NCBI GenBank assembly: GCA_027494035.1
Contig: JAOSJQ010000001.1
Span: 2,418,001-2,482,000, forward strand
From: UTCFX2 sp002050125
GTDB taxonomy: Bacteria > Chloroflexota > Anaerolineae > Anaerolineales > UBA4823
Direction of reading: 5' to 3'
DNA length: 64,000 bases
Shown: in pieces, positions 1 through 8,927 of the stretch
Layout: each line of letters begins with the position of its first letter
Position numbering within the stretch: the stretch's first letter is position 1
The notes under the pieces: generated by a model
Database searches by the model: none
What the model saw: only the letters and a program-made list of their open reading frames with translations
Told to the model about the DNA's origin: nothing
Made by a program: the position numbers and the translations under genes

Positions 1-1
1 T

Positions 2-688
2 CAAAGCTTACGCGGATTTGTTTACAATTTGAATCTTACTAGCATTCATGTCACAGATCCGATCGCTTATGAAAAAACCCTGTTTTCTGGCGTTATTCCG
101 GCATACTTTCTTCAGTCAAAGCTGACTCTGATGCCAATTGGGAACCTGATTGGTCTTCTTTCATCATTCTTTTATATGTCACACTTTGTCTTGCCGGTGG
201 TATTAGCGATAATTTTATGGAGTAAAGATAAGTCTTCCTATTGGGGATTTATTGTGGGGTTATTGCTTCTCAGTTACGCTGCTTTTATCACTTATGTATT
301 TTATCCTGCAGCTCCTCCCTGGTGGGCAACCGAAAAAGGATACTTGGTCGATCAGCCGGTTGTCCTTTCTCCGTATGCGATGGGGAGTATGTTTCAGTTT
401 GCTGGTCCCAACCCAGTCGCAGCCATGCCTTCTTTGCACATGGCGTATCCTACATTTCTAGCCTTGTATTGTATCTATGTGTGGGGGAAAAAGGCGATTT
501 GGGTCGCGCTGCTGCCGATATGCGTGGGCTTCTCAGCAGTTTATCTTGGGCATCATTACGTGGTCGATCTGCTGGCTGGCGTCGTGTACGGAACGATTTT
601 CTTCAGTATCATCCTGATTTGGAAGAAAATCGGTGCAGCGCGTTCTCACAGGCAGATCCGAGAAGAAATAGAAAACACACACATGTAA
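2..688 (+). CDS. PAP2-superfamily membrane phosphatase / inositolphosphotransferase-like protein (5' truncated)
   Basis: The reading frame is open to the first bases of the window, so the N-terminus lies outside; the TTG at 29 is probably internal. The visible part has several hydrophobic segments. It carries the PAP2 signatures: the motif PSLHMAYP (catalytic His in the SxxH context) at about 425-450 and GHHYVVDLLAG (the His/Asp motif) at about 550-580. This layout resembles the Aur1/Ipt1-like branch of PAP2 proteins, which transfer or hydrolyse phospholipid head groups or polyprenyl phosphates at the membrane. It lies next to glycosyltransferase genes, which fits a role in lipid-linked sugar or lipid metabolism, but the substrate cannot be read from sequence. 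The gene is intact at its 3' end and less GC-rich than most of the window. Confidence 0.8.
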   Translation, partial: QSLRGFVYNLNLTSIHVTDPIAYEKTLFSGVIPAYFLQSKLTLMPIGNLIGLLSSFFYMSHFVLPVVLAIILWSKDKSSYWGFIVGLLLLSYAAFITYVFYPAAPPWWATEKGYLVDQPVVLSPYAMGSMFQFAGPNPVAAMPSLHMAYPTFLALYCIYVWGKKAIWVALLPICVGFSAVYLGHHYVVDLLAGVVYGTIFFSIILIWKKIGAARSHRQIREEIENTHM

Positions 689-818
689 TAGGCTTGACGC
701 CTTACGGTTGTACGATCAAGGCGCCCAGGCTAACCACCAGTTTGGCAGAATCCTTGGGAAGCACCAGGTACATGAGCATATCATTTATTGGCTCACCACG
801 TATCGAAACTAATTCATT

Positions 819-830
819 AGACCTCTTGCA
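819..830. repeat. IS terminal inverted repeat, left end
   Basis: AGACCTCTTGCA, followed by AAAGT. It matches the right end at 1684-1695 perfectly over 12 bases. It is preceded by the ATT target duplication at 816-818. Confidence 0.85.
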
Positions 831-834
831 AAAG

Positions 835-1655
835 TCATGATTTTGCATGAAGTTCCAGATTGTAAATAGCAGCAATCAGATTGAAGCGTAAACTGAAGCG
901 TTTACGTCGATTACGATAACGGTCACTCAAGATATGGAAGACCTTCAATCGTCCGATAATATGTTCACAGAAGATGCGTTGGCCTGCCAGTTGTCGGTTA
1001 GCAGCTTTTTGCTCACGAGTGAGCGGATGGAGTTTGGATTTCTTAGCCGGTATCTGACTATTGGCATGCAGCTTGGTCAAACCCAGGTAGCCCGTATCAG
1101 CTAAACACCGAATGCCTTGAGCCATGCCAACAGAGCTCTCTTTGAACAAATGGAAATCATGAGTGCTGCCATTGCCAAAGGCTGTGGCTATGATTTCCAG
1201 GGTACGTTGATTGACGATCACTTGAGCCTTCTGTGTATGTCGCTTCTTTTTGCCACTGTAGTGTTGACGCTGCTTTTTTCGGACGCTCAATTGGCTGCTC
1301 TGTAGCATCCACAATGACCACCTCAATCACCGTATCACTGGGTTGGAGGGCCTTCTTGCCAGGTAATCGAAATTGACCCGAATTCATGAGTGCATCTTCG
1401 ACTTTCTGGATTGTCCGACATACCGATGCTTCGCTGATACCATAGGCTTGTGCGATATGAAATTGGGTCCGATATTCTCGCCAATACATCAAGGTCATCA
1501 GCAATTGGTCCGCTCGGCTCAATTTGGGCGGACGTCCAAAGTTGGGCATCTCCGCTTCCAATACCTTCACCATTAGAAGAAACGTTTGAGTGCTCAACAC
1601 CTGTCAACCGCTTGAAGTCTTGTTCGTCCCGTTCTTTGATCTCTTCGTATCTCAT
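835..1655 (-). pseudogene. IS5-family DDE transposase, two frameshifts
   Basis: The protein is spread over three frames. The N-terminal segment starts at the ATG at 1653-1655 (MRYEEIKERDEQDF). The middle segment (PNFGRPPKLSRADQLLM, with a helix-turn-helix, and the first catalytic Asp in VDATEQPIERPKK) and the C-terminal segment (second Asp in LADTGYLG, Glu in CEHIIGRLK) follow. An extra base near 1589 and a change in the A6 run 1274-1279 separate them. Corrected length is about 272 residues, normal for this family. The slip at AAAAAAG sits where some IS5 relatives use programmed frameshifting, so that one could be functional. The break at 1589 is not in a homopolymer and suggests true inactivation or an ordinary error. 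Confidence 0.82.
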
Positions 1656-1683
1656 GTGCCTATTATGGCACAGTTTCCACTTA

Positions 1684-1695
1684 TGCAAGAGGTCT
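1684..1695. repeat. IS terminal inverted repeat, right end
   Basis: TGCAAGAGGTCT is the reverse complement of the left end. It is followed by the second ATT copy at 1696-1698, where the glycosyltransferase coding sequence resumes in frame. Confidence 0.85.
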
Positions 1696-3433
1696 ATTGT
1701 TGTGATTGATCAGCAGTCTATTCCACAATGAGGGATCTCCAACAATAAGCCCTTTAATATTTTGTGGAATTTCGAGAATGACGTTGAATTCGCTATTATT
1801 GGAACTTAATTCATAATCATCGCTGCGGTTATAACTATGGAAGAACCATTTTGAGAACTCGAATGTGCCATTTTGTGTAAAAAATGAAAAATCCAAAGCA
1901 TTTTTCGAAATACCATAAACATGGTATTCGGGGAAATAATAACTCGCCATTCGAAAACCATTCATCCTGCCGGTATCTGTTAGGATGATTGTTTCAGAGG
2001 GGGGGTATTTCTGGACCAGTTCGCGCATGGTTTTCCATAAGTGGTCATGCACTCTAATCGAGTAGTAACCGCCAGTGAAAAAACTAGCGATATTCACGAG
2101 AACAAGCATTCCGATAAGCAATCGAATTTTTAAATCATAATCTTGGTTTGCCGTATCTTTCTTTCTGAACAAGAACGAGCTCGAGTTGAGGCAAGCCTGT
2201 ACGGATAAGAAATGGCGAGTAAATCATTAAGGGCGGCAAGAAGAACAACACATAACCAGATTGCCCGATATGAAACAATGAAATTACAAGAAGGTTTGGA
2301 GCAATCCACAGAAGCAGGAAGTTTTTTTCCCAGACGTAAAAGGAATTGGCTGGCAGGCGGATCAGTCCGAACAACGCGAGCAGGAATAAGATCAATAGGA
2401 TATGTCCGCCATAAAAGAAAGCGTGAAGCAGTGTAAGCAGAGTCGGGCGTTCCAGTATGCTGGACAGTAGTTTGCTTGCGGCGAAGAATGCATTGAGTCC
2501 CCCATAGAGTTTATCAAAGGGATTGCCCAGGACAAACAGATCAAGACGAGCAGCGCACTGCCCAAAATACGCAGTTTCCAGGTTTGATGTAAGAAGGTGA
2601 AAATGACCAGGGGAAGAAAAACGATTAAGATCGTTTGGCGGAATCCTCCCCCAATTCCCATTAAAATAACCCCAAGAATAGCCCAGGTTTTCGAACCTTT
2701 CATCGCTAAAAAGAATGAATACCCGATCGAGATCGAGAAAAAAGCTTCTAATGAATAATTCAATGCTAATTCGTCATAAAACCACAACAATGGATTGGTC
2801 AGCATCAGAAGCGCGGCAAAGAATGCATCGCTGAGGTTGAATCGTTTTACGGCGTAGAGATAGGTGAACACCACGGTCAGCGAGCCCGCAATAATGCTGA
2901 TCATAACCAGGGTTGAGTTCGGGTTGTTTATTATTTGATCGATTAATCGGGCTAAGCTAATGTAAAGAATATACCCGGGGGGATGCGGTCGATGTTGCCA
3001 TACATCAAAATCCTGCATCCCAAGCGCGTAATTCACCGAATCCCAGTTGAACAAAATTTCACTGCGGAAAGGAATGCGGGTGATCAAGTAAACAATAACC
3101 AGACCGACTATGATTGTCAGGTTTATGAAATTGGCTCTTTGAAAATTATTGCGGCTATTGATAGAAATGCGCTCTAAAATAGAATGTGCCATGATTCTTT
3201 ACCATTCCTCTGCAATCTTTCGTCATCGAAGGCGGGATGTTCTTTCAACTACAAGGTTTTCTAACCATTCCTCGCATGCTGTATCTCGACTTCCTGGAAG
3301 TATAATATCGTTGAATTTTCCAATTTTACCCGGTAGAGGATTACCTTGGGGTTTTCGAAATTGTTAGCCTGCCTTATAAACGCATGGTTAGATTGGTTCG
3401 TCTCGTTATAACAGATTCATCTAAACAGCGCTG

Positions 3434-5260
3434 ATGCAAAATAAAACTTCTTGGGTTTTTAGTTCTGCGATCTTTCTGGGATTGTGTGGCTTTCTTCTGT
3501 TTGTAACTGGTTTGCGAGGATGGCCCTCAAAATGGCTGCTGAGTGGGTTGATCGTGGTTCTGGGGCTTTCCACTTGGATAGGCAATCAACGTGTAAATCG
3601 TATTTATCTATCGACAGCAAAATCAGCGGAATCATCTCACGCCTCGATTCTCGAAGACAGGATGTTTTTTCTGCTTTCATCGATAGTGTTATTGTTTGCC
3701 CTCCTCCAAGCCCTCGCCCCACCCTGGGACTACGACGGCTTGATGTATCACTTGCAGGGACCGCGCTTGTTCCTCCAGGCGGGGCGGATCGTCCCGCTGC
3801 CGGAGAACTGGCTGACCTTTTATCCCTTCCTGGTCGAGATGCTCTTCAGCCTGGGGCTGGCGTTTGGCAGCGACAGCTTCGCCAAGCTGGTTCACCTGAT
3901 CTTTGCGGTGCTGCTGGTGATCGCTACCTACCGCGCGGCGGAGCGCTTCATTGGACGGAAATATGCCTGGCTGGCTGTGGCGATCCTGGTCGGCATCCCG
4001 ATCTTCCCGATCTGGGCTGGGTTTGCCTACAGCGATATGGCGTGGGCGCTGTACGAGTTCCTGGCGGTGTACGCCGTGCTGATCTGGATCGCGCACCGCC
4101 AGGCTTGCGCAGAAGAAGATGCGGAACCGGACGATCGGTCGCATCCCTCGGAATGGGGCTTGTTGGCGCTGGCGGGCGTCTTGATGGGCTTTGCCCTGGG
4201 CACGAAGTACATGGCGCTGGGAGGCGCGGGTGTGCTGGGGCTGGTCATCCTGTGGCAGAGCCGCAGGGACGGCTGGCGCGTCATCGTCCGCAACGCGGCG
4301 GTCTACGGCTTGACTGCGCTGCTGGTTGGCAGCCCGTGGTATCTGAAGAACTGGCTCTGGACGGGCAACCCGGTCTACCCGTTCTTGATTTCGCCTGGCG
4401 GCGATGTCGGTGAGCGAGTGGCGCTCTGGCTCGAATACATGAATGGCTTCGGGGCGCCGCGCACGCTGTTGGTCTATCTTTCGCTGCCGCTGCTGCTCTA
4501 TACCCAGCACTATCGTTTTGGGACTTTCCTGGGCAGCATCGAGATCCCCAGCATACTGTTCCCGCTCGCGCTTTTCTATCCGCTCACGCGCCGCACACCG
4601 GCATTGAATGCCCTGGCAGCCTGGACGCTTTTGCGGTTCATCGTTTGGGCGCTGGGCGCGCAGCAGACGCGCTTCCTGCTGCCGCTTTTCCCGGCGCTGA
4701 GCCTGCTGGCGGCTTACGTCTTGGTAGAGCTAGCCGGACGCTTGAAGGGATCGACCGGGCGCATCCTGGTGCGCGGGTTGGGCTTCGGTGTGCTGACGAT
4801 CGCGCTGGTCTATTCGATCCTGTTCTTTATGAGCGTGCGCCCCCTGGGGGTCGTCCTGGGAACTGAGACGCGGGAGGCATTCTTGCGCCGCCAGATCCCG
4901 CTTTTTACAATGCAAGAGTATATTCAGACAAACCTACCGCAGGAGGCGCGGGTCTGGATGCTATGGGACGGGCGCGGTTATTATTGCGACGCGCGCTGCG
5001 TGGCAGATATCGACCAGTCGCGCTGGACCCAGCTTGCCATGCACAGTTGGGATGTCAACCAGGCGGCGGTGGAGCTCAAGGATAAAGGCGCTACCCATTT
5101 GCTGATCAGCAAACAGGATGCCAATTTCGTTGCCCAGTTCGACCGCAGCGGGCTGCAGCTCAGGGCGCAGGAATTTCTTTATGACCAATTTCTGCCTGTG
5201 TGCGGGAAAACTCTGATAAGCGACGAATATTATGACCTGGTGGAATTGACTTGCCCATGA
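3434..5260 (+). CDS. GT-C fold membrane glycosyltransferase (GT39/ArnT-like)
   Basis: A 608-residue polytopic protein with about a dozen hydrophobic segments. The first extracytoplasmic loop carries the acidic motif PPWDYDGLMYHLQGP, the position of the catalytic Asp in GT-C enzymes that take sugars from polyprenyl phosphate. A short C-terminal globular tail contains Y-Y-C-x3-C, also found in the homologous gene at 6839-8927, so the two are paralogues. Acceptor and sugar are unknown. It starts at ATG 3434 without a clear Shine-Dalgarno. Base composition changes inside the gene: hand counts give 50% and 43% GC for 3541-3600 and 3601-3660, but 62% for 3781-3840. Confidence 0.8.
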   Translation: MQNKTSWVFSSAIFLGLCGFLLFVTGLRGWPSKWLLSGLIVVLGLSTWIGNQRVNRIYLSTAKSAESSHASILEDRMFFLLSSIVLLFALLQALAPPWDYDGLMYHLQGPRLFLQAGRIVPLPENWLTFYPFLVEMLFSLGLAFGSDSFAKLVHLIFAVLLVIATYRAAERFIGRKYAWLAVAILVGIPIFPIWAGFAYSDMAWALYEFLAVYAVLIWIAHRQACAEEDAEPDDRSHPSEWGLLALAGVLMGFALGTKYMALGGAGVLGLVILWQSRRDGWRVIVRNAAVYGLTALLVGSPWYLKNWLWTGNPVYPFLISPGGDVGERVALWLEYMNGFGAPRTLLVYLSLPLLLYTQHYRFGTFLGSIEIPSILFPLALFYPLTRRTPALNALAAWTLLRFIVWALGAQQTRFLLPLFPALSLLAAYVLVELAGRLKGSTGRILVRGLGFGVLTIALVYSILFFMSVRPLGVVLGTETREAFLRRQIPLFTMQEYIQTNLPQEARVWMLWDGRGYYCDARCVADIDQSRWTQLAMHSWDVNQAAVELKDKGATHLLISKQDANFVAQFDRSGLQLRAQEFLYDQFLPVCGKTLISDEYYDLVELTCP

Positions 5261-5406
5261 TTTGGAGTCAGTAGATGGGCGTAGGGTAGGAGTAAGGCAA
5301 TTGCCTTAATGATGAATCTCCAGACTGTCGAAATCCATCGGAACCCATCCCGCTAAACCCACAATAATGATAGGCAAATCGCCCGCGCCAAGTCGTGCAG
5401 AAAAGA

Positions 5407-5412
5407 TATAAT
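5407..5412 (+). promoter_or_regulatory. Possible -10 element upstream of the 5557 gene
   Basis: A perfect TATAAT stands in the 296-bp spacer between two glycosyltransferase genes. No good -35 hexamer lies 16-18 bases upstream. The rest of the spacer holds a palindrome (AAGGCAATTGCCTT at about 5296) and no ORF. Confidence 0.35.
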
Positions 5413-5556
5413 GCACTTAATATTGCATTCATACAAACGACGTGGCTTCCATTTTGAGATTTTCAGAAATGAGACGAACTTCAAGACAAGGTCATCCTAT
5501 CCCCGAATGAGCGCGGATGGGCAGAACGATGCGTTATTATTGCGAGTGAAGGCAAG

Positions 5557-6805
5557 TTGAAACCAACCCTCCACTATCTGACGATCGCGCTGCTGGCGAT
5601 TTTGGGGATCGCCACGCTAGCCAGCCTTATCTGGGTTAACTACCAGTACTCGGTCCAGAACCCGGGCGGCAGCGACTTCCTGCCGCGCTGGGTGGGCACG
5701 CGCGAATTCATCATGAAAGGTCAAAGCCCATACAGCGAAGAGACCACCCGCGAGATCCAGCAGCGTTTTTACGGCAGACCGGCGCGCCCCGACGAAGATC
5801 AGGCGCTCTTTGTTTACCCGTTTTATTCGATCTTCGTTTTCGCGCCGTTCGCCCTGATCCCCGACTTCAACCTGGCGCGCGCGGTCTGGATGACGGTCCT
5901 CGAAGTCAGCATCATCTTGATCGCGATTATGGGGATCTCTTTCAGCCGCTGGAAGCTGTCGCCAGCCATGTTGGGGGCGCTGCTGGCGTTTGCGATCCTG
6001 TGGTATTACAGCATCCGCCCCTTGATTAATTCAAACGCCTCGATCCTGGTGGGGCTATTTATTGCCGGGGCGATCCTGGCGATTCGCGCCGAGCAGGATA
6101 GCTGGGCGGGGCTTCTGCTGGCGCTGGCGACCATCAAGCCTCAGGTGGTAGCGCTGCTGATCCTGTTTGTCTTAATCTGGAGCGTTTCCGAGCGGCGCTA
6201 CATTATCGTCTGGAGTTTTCTTGGCAACCTGGCTTTAATGATTGCAGTCACCAGCCTGTTGATCCCCGATTGGGACCTGGCAGAATGTGCGCCAGATCTT
6301 CGCCTATCCCAGTTACACGCTGGCTGGCACGCCCGGGGAGATCTTCGCCGAGTGGATGCCCGGCGTGGGCCGTCAGCTCGGATACGCGCTCACCACGCTG
6401 TTGGTTGCCACGCTGATTTGGGAGTGGCGCGCGGCGCTGGGGAAGGAGTTTCGCTGGTTTCTGTGGACCGCGTTTTTCACCCTCACCGCCACCACCCTGG
6501 TTGGCATTCGCACCGCGACGGAAAATTACATCGTCATGCTGCCGGTGGTCATCTTGGTCTTCGCCGCCTGGGATCAGGAATGGGGTAAATTCGGGCGCGG
6601 GCTGGTCGTGGTCAGCTATGTTTTGCTCCTGGTGGGGGTCTGGTGGTTGTTCCTGTCCACGCTGCAAATCGGCGAGCAGCCGATCCAGCACTCGATTATG
6701 TTCTTCCCTTTACCGGTCTTTTTAATCATCGGGTTGTATTGGATCCGCTGGTGGATTTTGAGACCGGAGCGCCCGTTGTGGGATCAATGGCTCAAGCAGC
6801 GATGA
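5557..6805 (+). CDS. GT87/DUF2029-like membrane glycosyltransferase, one frameshift
   Basis: The first part (TTG start at 5557) gives a membrane protein with the N-terminal loop GGSDFLPRWVGTREFI and SPYSEETTREIQ, typical of DUF2029/GT87 mannosyltransferase-like proteins (D-F-x-x-x-W plus an S/NPY motif). It breaks at 6279-6280. One G too many separates IPDWDL from the continuation QNVRQIFAYPSYTLAGTPG, which runs to 6805 with four or more further membrane segments. Correcting one base gives 416 codons, a normal family length. The family uses polyprenyl-phosphate-linked mannose or arabinose in other bacteria; substrate here is unknown. The break is probably a consensus error. Confidence 0.78.
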
Positions 6806-6838
6806 ACCCGTGCGGCGCAAACCGCGCATGAGAGAAAC

Positions 6839-8927
6839 ATGTCCGAGGAACCCCAAAACCGATCCGAGGCAATGGAAGGAGAGGCGCCGGACGCAAGCGC
6901 AGACCGCCCGCCGCCCCCGCCCGGCTGAATTCATGGATCGGTTCCGCGCTCAATGGAAAGCTGGCTTGGGCGGCGCTGTTCGGGTTTGCGGTGGTTGTGG
7001 CTGCTTATTTCATTTACCATAAACCGATTACCCCCGACTTTATCCTCAGCCTCCTCAGAGTCCTGTGGGTGCTGCTGGTTGATTTGACGCTCTTTGCGCT
7101 GGCAGGCGGGTTGGGCGGCTGGCTGCTTCCCAGGCTGGAGATACACCCGCTGGCATTGCTCTCGCTCCAGGCAGCGCTTGGCGCGGGCTGCCTGGCTTTG
7201 GGCGTACTCGCAGCCGGGTTGGCGGGTCTTTTATTTCCCTGGATTGCGGCAGCCGCGATCGTGCTCCTCGCGTTTTTGTTACGAAAAGAGATCCGCGCCT
7301 GGTGGGCAAGCTTTCGTTCCTTCGCCCCGATTTTCAATTCAGCCAGCCGGATCGGGCGGGGAGCGGCATTCATTTTGTTTGGGATCTTGATCGCTACGTT
7401 GTCGACGGCATTGGCGCCTCCGCTCCAGTTCGACGCGTTGGTGTACCATATAACCCTGCCAAAGATCTATCTAGATGCGCACCGGATCAGTTATGTCCCT
7501 GAGATCATGTTCTGGGGCATGCCGCAAACCGCCGAGATGCTCCATGTGTTTGGGATGAGTCTAGGCGGCTTGCCGGCTGGGCCGGTGTTGGGTTGGATGG
7601 CGGGTCTGATCGCTATTTTGGGATTGCTGGGTTATACTGCCCAAAAGTTGGGGACAGATGCGGGCTGGGTTGGCGTCGCTGCGCTTTTAGCGGGTTTCAC
7701 TCTCGCCGTTGCGCTTGGCTGGGGATACGCTGATTGGTGGGCGATCTGGTTCGGTTTGGGTTTTTGATTTGCCTGACGCTGTGGGATGAACAGCGCGCCG
7801 ACCGGCTGCTGGGACTGGCGGGGCTTTGCGCCGGTTTTGCATTGGGGGCGAAATATACCGCCGGCTTAGCGCTGGTTGGCGGGTTTGTGGTCATCTTGTT
7901 CCGCCAGAGGAAGAGCGCCAGGGCGGTTTTAAAGTCCTTTGCCTGGTTCGGTTTGCCAGCCTTGATGGTCTTTGCCCCCTGGCTGCTCAGAAATTACTTC
8001 GCAACCGGCAATCCGATCTACCCATTGCTGTTTCCCGGTGGGGCGATGACCCCTTACCGTATCGCATATTATCATCATGGCGCGGCTTGGGGCAACTGGC
8101 TGGATGTCGCCTTACTGCCACTGCGTTCTGTTGTTATGGGGGTACAAGGCAGCCCGGGTTATAGCGCCTCGATCGGTCCTTTGATGTTGGGGTTGAGCCT
8201 GGCGGCTTTCCTGGGGTGGAGTTCTCGCCCCGAGGGGGAAAGAGTGGCTATTCGGATCGCCGCAGTTGTGGTCGTCGCCGCATTGGCGGTCTGGATGGGG
8301 GTCGGCAGATTTTCGTCTTTCTTGTTGCAGTCGCGGCTCTATTTTACGGTCTTTCCAGCATACGCCTTCCTGGCGGCAGCCGGTTATTCGGGGTTGTCGC
8401 GGGTGGTTCAGAACCGGGTGCGCCTGGGCGTGATTGTCGGGATTCTGACGCTCGTGGTTTTTGGATTGAACGCCGTGGAGTTGGGTCTCCACACGCTCGG
8501 GCAAAACGCGTTCCAGAAGAACCTTGGGTTGGAGACCTCGGACGCTTACCTGGCGAGAAACCTGGGCTGGTTTGAACCGGCGATGCGCTCCTTACGATCT
8601 CTCCCCGAAGGTTCGCGCGTGCTGATGCTTTGGGAACCGCGCAGCCTGTATTGCCTGCCTGTCTGCGAACCCGACGAGATCCTGGACCGTTGGTTGAGGG
8701 AGCGGCGCGACCCCAGCGGTCCACGCGATATCCACACGATCCTTCGAGGTTGGAAAGATCGCTCGTATACCTACATCCTATATTACAAGGCTGGGGCTGA
8801 ATTCCTGCGCGGGGAAGATGAGAATTATGAGCCCGCCGACTGGGAGGCGATCGAGGAGCTATTGGCAAGCCTCGAACTGGTCGAGAATTTCGGCGACACC
8901 TACGTCCTTTACAGGCTGCCGCAATGA
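6839..8927 (+). CDS. GT-C fold membrane glycosyltransferase, two frameshifts
   Basis: The likely start is ATG 6839, giving a hydrophilic, proline-rich cytosolic tail (MSEEPQNRSEAMEG...). This frame ends falsely at the C-rich stretch 6909-6923. Adding one C continues it into RLNSWIGSALNGKLAWAAL. A second missing base in the T run 7761-7765 separates WWAIWFGLGF from LICLTLWDEQRA. With both corrections the gene has 697 codons. The acidic loop PPLQFDALVYHITLPKIY and the C-terminal LYCLPVCEPDE match the paralogue at 3434-5260. It is a polyprenyl-phosphate-sugar-dependent transferase by family. The stop overlaps the next start (ATGA), so the genes are translationally coupled. Confidence 0.78.

Larger units (their letters stand above)
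819..1695 (-). mobile_element. IS5-family insertion sequence (ISL2-like)
   Basis: An 877-bp element bounded by 12-bp perfect inverted repeats (AGACCTCTTGCA at 819-830 and its complement at 1684-1695), with imperfect similarity continuing inward. It is flanked by a 3-bp direct repeat ATT at 816-818 and 1696-1698. It encodes one DDE transposase on the minus strand. The ATT duplication fits the ANT target preference described for the ISL2 group of IS5. The duplication is independently confirmed because deleting the IS and one ATT restores the glycosyltransferase reading frame. A TA duplication (818-819 / 1695-1696) is an alternative boundary reading. Confidence 0.88.
702..3192 (-). pseudogene. 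GT39/PMT-like membrane glycosyltransferase, disrupted by an IS element and two frameshifts
   Basis: The N-terminal part (3192 to about 2500) has a GT-C fold start with an acidic first-loop motif (NWDSVNYALG) and H-R-P-H-P-P-G-Y, typical of family 39 glycosyltransferases that use polyprenyl-phosphate sugars. A missing base in the C run 2499-2503 shifts into the middle part, and an extra base at 2190-2191 shifts into the C-terminal part. The insertion sequence 819-1695 then interrupts the frame after residues INHNN. Downstream of the IS (818 down to 702) the frame resumes with NELVSIRGEPINDML and runs to a TAA at 702-704. Removing the IS plus one 3-bp duplication, and correcting both indels, gives exactly 537 codons. 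The small indels may be sequencing errors, but the IS disruption looks genuine and removes the last 37 residues. Confidence 0.85.

Noticed and set aside
241..840. Plus-strand ORF overlapping the PAP2 gene in another frame
   Set aside because: The PAP2 frame has clear family motifs; this frame has none.
5261..5556. Palindrome AAGGCAATTGCCTT as a terminator or operator
   Set aside because: No T-tract follows and no regulator partner is known; left as an unexplained palindrome.
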